Source of the DNA: an uncultured Eubacteriales bacterium
GTDB taxonomy: Bacteria; Bacillota; Clostridia; Oscillospirales; Acutalibacteraceae
NCBI GenBank assembly: GCA_900315605.1
Contig: OMZU01000017.1
Location: forward strand, 1 to 32,713
Length of the DNA: 32,713 bases
Direction: 5' to 3'
The notes under the pieces were generated by a model. It did not search any database, was not told where the DNA came from, and was given only the letters and a program-made list of their open reading frames with translations. Position 1 is the stretch's first letter. Each line of letters begins with the position of its first letter. This document shows, piece by piece, positions 14,895 to 22,248 of the stretch. The translations under genes were made by a program, and so were the position numbers.

Positions 14895-14957
14895 TAAGGC
14901 AATATGGGCATCTCTAAAAACTCAGGCGTGCGCCGTGGATCGTGCGGTTTTGCCTTA
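14895..14957. repeat. Short palindromic interspersed element between mreB and mreC
   Basis: Terminal inverted repeats TAAGGCAA (14895-14902) and TTGCCTTA (14950-14957) enclose 47 bases. Inside, GGGCATCTCTAAAAA resembles the end of the window-edge insertion sequence, and the right half, read backwards, resembles the repeat at 16066. The right terminus supplies the mreB stop codon. It looks like a small non-autonomous element or a decayed one. Confidence 0.6.
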
Positions 14958-15959
14958 GCTTCTCATGTCGCTGATCCTTGAGGTTCGCCTGTTGAGCCTT
15001 TTGCCGGCTCCGTCAACAACGCAGTCAAGCGGCCGCTTGGCGATCCTTACAGGCATTCCGGTCTGCTGCATTATCAGCATGTCGATGCCTCTGAGCAGCG
15101 CGCCGCCGCCAGTGAGAACGATCCCGTGGTCGATGATATCCGCCGAAAGCTCGGGCGGAGTTTTTTCGAGCGTTGTCCTGACAGCCTCAACGATCGTCAT
15201 AAGCGGATCTGCAAGCGCGTCGCGAATTTCCGCCGCGTTCACGGTCACATCCTTTGGCAAGCCGTCAAGCAGGTTCCTGCCCTTTACGACCAGGCTGCCC
15301 TCGTCCTCATAGGGGTAGGCTGAACCGATTTTTATTTTGATGTCCTCGGCGGTCCTTTCGCCGATAAGCAAATTATATTTCTTTTTGATATAAGTCAAAA
15401 TCGCCTCGTCAAATCTGTCGCCGGCGACCCTGACCGAGCAGGCGGTAACGATGTCTCCCAGCGAAATAACGGCGACCTCGCTTGTGCCTCCGCCGATATC
15501 AACGACCATGCTGCCCACCGGCTCGTCAACCGGAAGTCCGGCTCCGATCGCAGCCGCCATTGGCTCTTCGATCAAAACGACCGGGGGCTTTGCACCTGCC
15601 TGATAAGCAGCGTCCTCAACCGCCTTTCGCTCAACCTCGGTCACACCGGTCGGCATACATATAATAACTCTCGGCTTGCTGAAAATCCCGGGCTTGACTG
15701 ATTTTTTGATAAAGTGCTGCAGCATCTTGGCTGTGATCTTGAAGTCCGCGATCACGCCGTCCTTGAGCGGCCGCACCGCCACGATCGAGTCCGGCGTTCT
15801 GCCGATCATTTCCTTTGCCTGCGCACCCACCGCGAGCACGCTGTCGGTCCTCACATCAACCGCCACCACCGACGGCTCGCGCAGAATTATCCCCTTGCCC
15901 TTTAGACAAACAAGCGTGTTTGCCGTTCCGAGATCTATACCAATATCCTTAGAAAACAT
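14955..15959 (-). CDS. mreB: Rod shape-determining protein MreB
   Basis: A 334-residue bacterial actin that organises lateral wall synthesis. The start at 15959 follows AGGAGG. The actin-fold ATP-binding motifs are intact: phosphate 1 GIDLGTANT (7-15), phosphate 2 [13 protein letters not shown] and the adenosine motif [10 protein letters not shown] near 283. The length is normal for the family. It opens the mreB-mreC-mreD-PBP2 block, with dut upstream on the same strand. Its TAA stop is provided by the terminal repeat of the element described at 14895-14957, and the encoded end ([11 protein letters not shown]) is slightly unusual but plausible. Confidence 0.97.
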   Translation of the reverse strand: MFSKDIGIDLGTANTLVCLKGKGIILREPSVVAVDVRTDSVLAVGAQAKEMIGRTPDSIVAVRPLKDGVIADFKITAKMLQHFIKKSVKPGIFSKPRVIICMPTGVTEVERKAVEDAAYQAGAKPPVVLIEEPMAAAIGAGLPVDEPVGSMVVDIGGGTSEVAVISLGDIVTACSVRVAGDRFDEAILTYIKKKYNLLIGERTAEDIKIKIGSAYPYEDEGSLVVKGRNLLDGLPKDVTVNAAEIRDALADPLMTIVEAVRTTLEKTPPELSADIIDHGIVLTGGGALLRGIDMLIMQQTGMPVRIAKRPLDCVVDGAGKRLNRRTSRISDMRS

Positions 15960-16065
15960 CTTTGCTCCTCCTGTGGTTGGGCTGCGGAATGCTCCGCGGT
16001 TATATTATACACCTATACGCGCTGAAACAGCGAAGGTTTTTGTCGAATGAAATATGTTTTTTATT

Positions 16066-16096
16066 AAGGCAACGCCGCACACTCCACGGCGCACCT
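16066..16096. repeat. AAGGCAACGCCGCAC repeat between dut and mreB
   Basis: A 31-base copy of the same family as the right half of the 14895 element: AAGGCAA, then CCGCAC, then TCCACGGCGCAC. It contains a small CGCCG/CGGCG hairpin. It lies downstream of dut on the minus strand. Confidence 0.55.
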
Positions 16097-16102
16097 GCAC
16101 TT

Positions 16103-16543
16103 TTATTTTCTGCCTGTTGAGCCAAAGCCGCCCTCGCCGCGTCCTGTCTCGCCAAGCTGTGAAACCTCTTCTGTTTCGGGAACAAGCACCGGGGCGATCA
16201 CCATTTGAGCCACACGCTCTCCGGGCTCGATCGTATATTCTTCTGCACTGACGTTGCACAGTCCCACGCAGACCTCGCCGCGATAGTCGCTGTCGATCAC
16301 GCCGACGCCGTTTGAAAGGCAGATCCCGTGCTTGACGCCGAGTCCGCTTCGCGCATAAAGGAACGCCGCGCATTTGTTGTCGGGCAGCTCGATAGCCAAG
16401 CCCGTGGGAACGAGCTTAAGGTCTCCGGGCGCGATTTTTATCGGCTCGTCGATACAGGCGTGAAGATCCATTCCTGCCGAACCGTTTGTGGCGCGAGAGG
16501 GTATTTTTGCGTTTGGTCTAAGCTTTTTTATCTTTAATTTCAT
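16103..16543 (-). CDS. dut: dUTP pyrophosphatase
   Basis: A 146-residue trimeric dUTPase that hydrolyses dUTP to dUMP and pyrophosphate, keeping uracil out of DNA and supplying dTMP synthesis. All five family motifs are present in order: AGMDLHA (24-30), ARSGLGVKHGI, NGVGVIDSDYRGEV with the catalytic Asp, GERVAQMVI, and the C-terminal GRGEGGFGSTG lid. The start at 16543 has AAGGAT upstream. It lies just before mreB on the same strand. The 167-base gap to the U32 gene is AT-rich and probably holds a promoter, but none is convincing. Confidence 0.96.
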   Translation of the reverse strand: MKLKIKKLRPNAKIPSRATNGSAGMDLHACIDEPIKIAPGDLKLVPTGLAIELPDNKCAAFLYARSGLGVKHGICLSNGVGVIDSDYRGEVCVGLCNVSAEEYTIEPGERVAQMVIAPVLVPETEEVSQLGETGRGEGGFGSTGRK

Positions 16544-16710
16544 TTTGTCTATCCTTCATTTCCTGCAAATTTTGCATAAATCTTTCATTTGCATTTTTAA
16601 ATTCCGATAAGTAATTTTAATACGGAAATATAATTTCTTTTTAATTTTCCAATCGGGAAAAATCCTTGTTTTTGCTCCAAAAAATACTTTTGTGGTTTTT
16701 GAGTTCCGGG

Positions 16711-18795
16711 TCATTCAACGCCTCTTTTGTATAAACCGTGGGTGAATTTCTCTTTCAACATCGAAATCGGCGTGAAATCCATAATGTTTTCAACGTTTTC
16801 AACATAGTTTTCCACACTGAACCTCAAAATGTTAAAATCTGTGGAAAGTCCCGATAATTCCTCGGGAGCAATATAAAGAGGCACGCAGTTGAGTATCTCG
16901 GTACAGCTTCCATCGCATTTGAGAAAAAATCTCTTGCCCTTTCTATCCGTCATTTTCGACTGATTTTTGCAGGATTTACAGCTTATGCCCTCGCTCATGT
17001 TCGTGCAGCTCCTGCAAAGCATCAGCGGAAGATAGCCGTAGCTGATTATACCTCGCGGAATGCTTCCGCCGAGCCTGTTTATCCTGTCAAAGGTGAGCTC
17101 AAAGCTCAGCTCAACGTCCTCTATTCCGTATTCCTCAGCCCACAGCAGATCCTCGGTGTTCACAAGATTCAATCCAAAGCCGCCGTGCAGCCTGTAGCCA
17201 AGCCCTTTTGCTGTGTAGAGCGCGCCAATGTTGTGGCAGAGCGCGTGGTTTATCCCCTGCTCCTTTAGCCTTGAAAGCCGCGATTCGATTTGAGCCTCGC
17301 GCCCGAACATTCCGCGCGGGATCTCAACTCCCACGCTGTAGCCCTCGCGGACAAGCCTTTCGATTTCGAGCGGATCGACAAAAAGCGGCACAAAAACATA
17401 CTCGCATTTTTTGAAGCCTTCGCTCAGCCTTGTTCCGGTCACTCTCGCCCTGACCGCGCGCTTTGCGGCAGGGACATACGGGATTATTTTATCCGGTTCA
17501 ATGCGGTTTATTATGTAATTATGAACATTCGCGCGTTTTTTGTCAAGCTCCTCAAACGCCGCTCGGCGCAGACTGTTGAGCGCGGAAGCCGGGAGAGAGC
17601 AGTTTTCGCCAAGCTCAACGCCGAGCTTTGTAAGCTTATACGCAGTGCCTCCTGTTTTTTCAAGCTGCGCCCTTACTCTTTCCTCTGTCAGCGCAACCTT
17701 TTGTGCAGCCTCGCAAATCAAATCCGAGGTGACCCTTGCCGTGTGCTCGCCGTCGGTAACGCAAAGCGTCGGCTTCTCTCCGATGTTCGCGTAGAACGCG
17801 GCGGAGACGTCAACATTTCCGACCTCATCCTTGTAGCTCTGTCTCAGAGTTGAAAGCAGTCCGCTGTCAGCCGACAAAACGTCGTCCTTTGTGCGCGTTC
17901 CGAACATGTTTTTCCCGATCTTGCCTTGAAAATATCCGTCGGTAAAGCCCGTGCGCGAAAAAACTCCGCGCAAAAGCCGCGCTGTGTCGTCGGTCACAAA
18001 GCCAAGGTCGCGCTGCTCCTTGCAGGCTCTCACCGCTGCCGCAACGTATTCCGGGCGTTTCATTCTGCCCTCGATCTTTGCGGAGGCAACGCCGATCTCC
18101 TCAAGCTCGCCCAGATGTTCGATCAGGCTGTTGTCCTTTAGGCTCAGCGCGTGACCTCCCTTGGACTTGCCCACCGAAAAAGGAAGCCGGCAGGTCTGGG
18201 CGCAGGCACCGCGGTTGCCGCTGCGCGACCCGAGCATCGCGCTGAAATAGCACTGACCCGAAACGCTCATGCACAGCGCGCCGTGAACAAAGACCTCAAG
18301 CTCGACCGGGATCTCGGCAGCCTTTATGATTTCGGCGCGGCTCATTTCACGCGCAAGCACCACGCGCTTGAAGCCAAGCTCGTGCAGGGCTCTGACTCCC
18401 GAAGCGGTGTGAACGCTCATCTGGGTCGAAGCGTGAAGCGCGAGCTTTGGTGCGATTTGCCGTGCCAATCGAGCAACTCCCATGTTCTGCACTATCAGCG
18501 CGTCCGCGTCAGCCTCGGCAGCCGCAGCTATCGCCGAGCAAAGACGGTCAAGCTCGTCGTCAAATACAATCGTATTAAGCGTGATATAAGCCTTTACGCC
18601 GTGAATGTGGCAATAGGCAATGGCATTTTTGAGCTCTTCGTCGTCAAAATTTTTGGCGGAGGCGCGAGCCGAAAAGGACTTTTCGCCCATATAAACCGCG
18701 TCCGCTCCGCTTCTCACCGCCGCGATAACGCTGTCAAAGCCGCCGGCGGGAGCAAGTATCTCAATGCTTTTTCTTCTTTTTCTTTCCATCTTCAT
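16711..18795 (-). CDS. U32 peptidase-family protein (RlhA-like)
   Basis: About 694 residues. The U32 signature EVFVHGALCMSVSGQCYFS is present and is followed by SGNRGACAQTCRLPF, a Cys pattern typical of the family. A DUF3656-type region (about 370-490) and a C-terminal Cys cluster (CRSC..CKSCKNQ, about 620-640) follow. U32 proteins were named collagenase-like peptidases, but the members with DUF3656, such as E. coli RlhA, take part in hydroxylation of a 23S rRNA cytidine, probably through an iron-sulphur cluster. An RNA-modification role is therefore more likely than proteolysis. The start is uncertain: ATG at 18795 or 18789, both inside zapA and without a strong ribosome binding site, suggesting translational coupling. 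Confidence 0.88.
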   Translation of the reverse strand: MKMERKRRKSIEILAPAGGFDSVIAAVRSGADAVYMGEKSFSARASAKNFDDEELKNAIAYCHIHGVKAYITLNTIVFDDELDRLCSAIAAAAEADADALIVQNMGVARLARQIAPKLALHASTQMSVHTASGVRALHELGFKRVVLAREMSRAEIIKAAEIPVELEVFVHGALCMSVSGQCYFSAMLGSRSGNRGACAQTCRLPFSVGKSKGGHALSLKDNSLIEHLGELEEIGVASAKIEGRMKRPEYVAAAVRACKEQRDLGFVTDDTARLLRGVFSRTGFTDGYFQGKIGKNMFGTRTKDDVLSADSGLLSTLRQSYKDEVGNVDVSAAFYANIGEKPTLCVTDGEHTARVTSDLICEAAQKVALTEERVRAQLEKTGGTAYKLTKLGVELGENCSLPASALNSLRRAAFEELDKKRANVHNYIINRIEPDKIIPYVPAAKRAVRARVTGTRLSEGFKKCEYVFVPLFVDPLEIERLVREGYSVGVEIPRGMFGREAQIESRLSRLKEQGINHALCHNIGALYTAKGLGYRLHGGFGLNLVNTEDLLWAEEYGIEDVELSFELTFDRINRLGGSIPRGIISYGYLPLMLCRSCTNMSEGISCKSCKNQSKMTDRKGKRFFLKCDGSCTEILNCVPLYIAPEELSGLSTDFNILRFSVENYVENVENIMDFTPISMLKEKFTHGLYKRGVE

Positions 18796-19303
18796 CAAAC
18801 AGCGAATACTGTTCCATGGGCACATAGCCCATCAGCTTTTCGTTCTTTTTTTCTTTAATATTTTTCTCCGCCCGTGCTTTTTCATCCTCAGGGCGCGAAT
18901 CCGTGGCTTTTTTCAGCTTTTCGTTTTCTCTCAGCACAGAGGCAAGCTGTTCCTCCAGCGTGCGAACGCGCTTTGTCAGGCGAGTGTTCTCGTTGATCGC
19001 CTCGGTGAGCTTATCCTTATACTCCTTTGAGGACTTGTTAAGCTCGTTTGACTGGCGGATTATTTTGTCCGCCTTGTCAACGACCTCCTTGATCCTGCGG
19101 TTCGCCTTGTTGCGGTCGTCGCACATATCAAGTGCGGTCAAAACAGCGCAGTCGCGGGTGTCGAGCCGCTTGCCCTGCTGCGCGACCTTGTGTATATGGT
19201 CGCTGATTTCGGCGGCGACCTCTTTTACATATTCTTCTTCGTCTGTTGAAATCAGAGCATAGTTTCTGCCCTCGATTTGAACGCTGATTCTCTTTTTTTC
19301 CAT
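18761..19303 (-). CDS. zapA: Cell division protein ZapA
   Basis: A 180-residue protein, start 19303 with GAGG upstream. The N-terminal ZapA domain (about 1-70) has MEKKRISVQIEGRNYALIS and the conserved helix region. A long coiled coil (about 72-140) rich in Glu, Lys and Asn follows. The tail is charged and ends in a run of lysines. ZapA binds and bundles FtsZ filaments at midcell. It is longer than E. coli ZapA (about 109 residues), as is common in Clostridia. It overlaps the U32 gene by about 35 bases, an arrangement often seen in this class. It is the first gene of the minus-strand block, next to the AT-rich island. Confidence 0.9.
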   Translation of the reverse strand: MEKKRISVQIEGRNYALISTDEEEYVKEVAAEISDHIHKVAQQGKRLDTRDCAVLTALDMCDDRNKANRRIKEVVDKADKIIRQSNELNKSSKEYKDKLTEAINENTRLTKRVRTLEEQLASVLRENEKLKKATDSRPEDEKARAEKNIKEKKNEKLMGYVPMEQYSLFDEDGKKKKKKH

Positions 19304-19429
19304 ATTCCAAACCTCATTTTAGCTTTTGTGGCAATACATATACCTAACCAATATAATTATAATACATAATTCGCGCCAATAAAAGAATAGTTTAAACATT
19401 GTAACCAGATTTTTTCTAATAGTAAAAAA

Positions 19430-19468
19430 GAGAGCAAGACAAACTTAATCTTGCTCTCTCTTGCTCTC
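19430..19468 (-). terminator. Terminator of the 19.5-22.1 kb operon
   Basis: GAGAGCAAGA (19430-19439) pairs with TCTTGCTCTC (19449-19458), which is repeated directly at 19459-19468. On the minus strand the stem is followed by CTTTTTT. It lies just after the stop of the 61-residue gene. Confidence 0.85.
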
Positions 19469-19474
19469 AAATAT

Positions 19475-19660
19475 TTAGTATCTTCTGGCTTTTCTTGATT
19501 TTGTGCTTGAAAAACTTTTTTTTATCCCCAAACGCTTCACTCCGCTACTCGGTTTCTCGCTTGAATAAATAGATGTAATACCTTCGTTTAAAAAACACAA
19601 GCGTTTTCCTTCAGTATTAACACGTCTTGAGGTAATTAGCGGCTTATCTATCATTATCAT
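19475..19660 (-). CDS. Small basic protein of unknown function (61 residues)
   Basis: Start at 19660, with GGGAGG eight bases upstream. The protein is rich in Lys, Arg and Ser, especially in its second half (GVKRLGIKKSFSS, ending KARRY), and has no membrane helix or cysteine pair. I do not recognise it. It is the last gene of the AT-rich operon, 17 bases after the C39-like protein, and is followed by a strong terminator, which supports it being a real gene. It could be a substrate or regulator of the protease-like protein, but that is only inference from position. Confidence 0.6.
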   Translation of the reverse strand: MIMIDKPLITSRRVNTEGKRLCFLNEGITSIYSSEKPSSGVKRLGIKKSFSSTKSRKARRY

Positions 19661-19677
19661 GGTATCAGCCTCCCTTC

Positions 19678-21306
19678 TTAAGAGTTAACAGAATTATTAT
19701 CTTTGTATATCTCAAAATCATTTCCTAACGCAATATCGTATGGATCAACAACATCTTCTGTTTTATCATATGGATTTCTAAAAGATATATCAGCACCGTG
19801 ACGAATGGATATAACTGCACTGAAATCAGATCTTTCAAAGGGTTTTGAAGCTGTTGCATCAATCACATATTCTCCCAAAGCACGACCTTTTGTAATAAAA
19901 GCTTTAGTTGAATACTCCGTTACCCATAGATATTTAGGATAATTCATTTGGCTGTAAAAAATCTTTTCATTGTTATTATTTGCATGAGAAATTCTATATT
20001 CCTTGTAAACTCTGGATGCAATTAAAAACAAATTCAAAACCAAATCTTCTTCATGAATAGTTTCCCTAACCCTGTCTGAAGTTTGCGAAATTATTCTTTC
20101 AACAATACTGCACGCATCTTCAGCAGATACAAAAACATGTTTGTACAAAGGAACTACAAAACTATCAATCTTCCAATCCCCTTGCAATTCAGGAAAACTT
20201 AAATCATCCAATCCTAAAATTAAATATGGATTAGAATGATCTTCCATAAAAACATATTTGAACTCTTGTTTCCACAGTTCAATCACGCTTAATCCATCAT
20301 ACTGCAAAACATCACTTTTGTCAATAGAATTTTTAATAATTCCCTTTTGTTTGCTAATATCGTTATTTACAAATCCAACGCAAGTAATACTGTGTCCTTC
20401 ACAAGAATCTTCACTTTTTGAAATAAGATTTAACAGTACAGGTATTCCGGAAGAGATATATAAATGCAAAATGTTTTCAAAATCCGGATCACCATACTCT
20501 TCACAAAGTCTTATTTCATTATTAAACTCACACTCTGACAATTTAGTATAAATTTTAGGCGCAAAACCGTTTCTCATAAATAAAAACGACTCTTGCTCAT
20601 CAGTTAATCCTTCCGACGGAAGCACCCTAACATTAGAATTCTTTTTTGTTAGAGAAAGCAGTTCGCTTGGCAATAATGTTTTATAATGATCGTATTTTTT
20701 ACCAAAATACTCCATTATTTGCCACATATTTACTTCTGCGCAAGTCATCACTTCTCGGTCTTGACCGCTGGCAGGAAAGGCTTCAATTTTATATAGAAGG
20801 CCTAATATAGATATTTCAAATTTTGTTGTTTTAATATAAGCTGTTGGAATGTTTATTTTTCTTGGATCAATTAAAATCCTGCCAATTGTCTTTGTAGGCT
20901 TTAAAACAATCATTCCGATTATGCTGCTCTCTATACGCTTATGTTCAACTTCGCTACCGTCCAATAAATTTGACCTATCATATACTCCGCTTAGAAAAAC
21001 CAGTCGCTTTGTGTTGCGTGATATCACGACATGCTTCCGCGCATAATATTCATAGTATTCATCTCTGTAAACCTTGTCAACATAATATCTATCATAAACC
21101 ACGGTAATAGGATATGTAAATAATTCTAAAAGTTTTTTTACCCTTTGGTAAATCCCATCTGTTACACGATGATATTCTTTTGGACAATAATAATCAAACT
21201 CTTTATCTCTTTCCGAAAATGCGCAAAACAATTCATCAATATCATTAGGAGACTCCAGCACAACTATAGATTCAAATTCTTTAAAAGATTTGTAATTATC
21301 ACTCAT
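19678..21306 (-). CDS. C39/papain-like cysteine peptidase-fold protein
   Basis: A 542-residue soluble protein without a signal peptide. I recognise a peptidase C39-like core: the nucleophile region SGQDREVMTCAEVNMWQIM puts Gln182 seven residues before Cys189, at the start of a helix, as in papain-like enzymes. GHSITCVGFV supplies His305 on a strand, preceded by the typical GIPVLLNL strand. VFMEDHSNPYL gives Asp356 (or Asn359). The N-terminal region (1-170) and the C-terminal region (about 370-542) have no known match. The start at 21306 overlaps the membrane-protein stop by 8 bp, so the two are translationally coupled and probably act together. The codons and bases are AT-rich compared with the core genes on both sides, which suggests transfer. 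Substrate and role are unknown. Confidence 0.7.
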   Translation of the reverse strand: MSDNYKSFKEFESIVVLESPNDIDELFCAFSERDKEFDYYCPKEYHRVTDGIYQRVKKLLELFTYPITVVYDRYYVDKVYRDEYYEYYARKHVVISRNTKRLVFLSGVYDRSNLLDGSEVEHKRIESSIIGMIVLKPTKTIGRILIDPRKINIPTAYIKTTKFEISILGLLYKIEAFPASGQDREVMTCAEVNMWQIMEYFGKKYDHYKTLLPSELLSLTKKNSNVRVLPSEGLTDEQESFLFMRNGFAPKIYTKLSECEFNNEIRLCEEYGDPDFENILHLYISSGIPVLLNLISKSEDSCEGHSITCVGFVNNDISKQKGIIKNSIDKSDVLQYDGLSVIELWKQEFKYVFMEDHSNPYLILGLDDLSFPELQGDWKIDSFVVPLYKHVFVSAEDACSIVERIISQTSDRVRETIHEEDLVLNLFLIASRVYKEYRISHANNNNEKIFYSQMNYPKYLWVTEYSTKAFITKGRALGEYVIDATASKPFERSDFSAVISIRHGADISFRNPYDKTEDVVDPYDIALGNDFEIYKDNNSVNS

Positions 21307-21949
21307 TATCTATATCCTCATCAATAATATTAATATCCACACACTTAGAACTGTTTTCATCATAAGTCAACATTATCTTGTCAAAGTTATCGGGTCTTAC
21401 AATAATCTGCACATTACGCTTTCCAAAATTAGTATCATCAAGTATATCACCATCTAAATTGTATTCGATGTATCTATTCAAAAGCAAATAGGGGTTTTCT
21501 TTTTCCTCTGACAGAGAGATTAGAATTCCCTCTAATATGTAGTTCTTCTCAAAACTGGTTAGTCTTATCCAAACAGGTTTTTTAGGATCATCATCTATGA
21601 TATCGTACCAAAAATTTATTGAAGATGTCTTTTTTCTGCCGATTTTTATAGTAAATTTCGATATATATGGTGCCAGTTTATTTCTTGTAAATGCAACAAT
21701 AATACCAATTAAAAAGCTGATTAAAAGAATGCATATATTTCTGGTAAATTCGTTTGGGAAATGAAACGGTTTAGGTATTGCTCTCGATGCATTAGTGATG
21801 GCAAACCCAATAACTAACCAAATTGATAAACTCACATCTGAAAAAAAGTCAAAACGACGGTTTATAAGAAAATAATAACCGCAAATAAATAAAAAACCAC
21901 TGGCAAAATATAATATCGCCTCAGGCAGAATGTTTAATAAAGCATCCAA
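21299..21949 (-). CDS. Membrane protein with three helices and a cytoplasmic domain
   Basis: A 216-residue protein with a TTG start at 21949; GAGGTG is seven bases upstream, overlapping the end of the small upstream gene. Three predicted membrane helices (about 4-29, 39-55 and 71-92) occupy the first half. The second half is a soluble, strand-rich acidic domain ending in DIDNE. Layout and size loosely recall the DUF6338 membrane proteins, but I cannot confirm this. It is the second gene of the AT-rich operon and overlaps the C39-like gene by 8 bp, so a membrane-bound partner for that protein is the likely role. Confidence 0.75.
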   Translation of the reverse strand: MDALLNILPEAILYFASGFLFICGYYFLINRRFDFFSDVSLSIWLVIGFAITNASRAIPKPFHFPNEFTRNICILLISFLIGIIVAFTRNKLAPYISKFTIKIGRKKTSSINFWYDIIDDDPKKPVWIRLTSFEKNYILEGILISLSEEKENPYLLLNRYIEYNLDGDILDDTNFGKRNVQIIVRPDNFDKIMLTYDENSSKCVDINIIDEDIDNE

Positions 21950-21950
21950 A

Positions 21951-22091
21951 TCACTTCACCTCGTTATCTTTGTTATCTTGATTTTCTTTTTGAGGATTGG
22001 GCTCTTTTCTTTTAGGAGGTTCGGGTTTCTTTGTTTTAGCTCCATTTTCAACCACACGATAACTTGTGTATCTTTTCTTTTTGTTTGCCAT
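21951..22091 (-). CDS. Small charged protein (46 residues)
   Basis: The frame runs from ATG 22091 to TGA 21951 and encodes 46 residues, MANKKKRYTSYRVVENGAKT followed by a Lys/Pro/Glu/Asn-rich tail. GAGGTG is six bases upstream, and a sigma-A promoter lies 30 bases further. It shows no fold I recognise and is probably unstructured. It is the first gene of the AT-rich operon; its last codons contain the ribosome binding site of the membrane protein. The excellent start signals argue that it is translated. Confidence 0.65.
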   Translation of the reverse strand: MANKKKRYTSYRVVENGAKTKKPEPPKRKEPNPQKENQDNKDNEVK

Positions 22092-22120
22092 ACAATTCAC
22101 CTCGAATATTTACTATTTTT

Positions 22121-22149
22121 ATTTTAGCACATATTGTCGATTTTTTCAA
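22121..22149 (-). promoter_or_regulatory. Sigma-A promoter of the four-gene operon
   Basis: On the minus strand TTGAAA (22144-22149) and TAAAAT (22121-22126) are 17 bases apart, 30 bases before the first start codon. It is back to back with the promoter of the GH13 gene. Confidence 0.7.
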
Positions 22150-22183
22150 TACTGATGATTTTAAAGAATAGCTTCTACTGACA

Positions 22184-22212
22184 TTGAAAAGCTTGATGAT
22201 TTGTGGTATAAT
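22184..22212 (+). promoter_or_regulatory. Sigma-A promoter of the GH13 gene
   Basis: TTGAAA (22184-22189) and a perfect TATAAT (22207-22212) with 17 bases between them, 36 bases before the ATG. No obvious cre-like or other operator is seen. Confidence 0.75.
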
Positions 22213-22248
22213 TTTAGAATATTTAAAACTTGTATAGGAGAGAGAACA

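Noticed and set aside
16711-18795. A secreted collagenase
   Set aside because: The U32 name suggests it, but there is no signal peptide, and the DUF3656 members are linked to rRNA modification.
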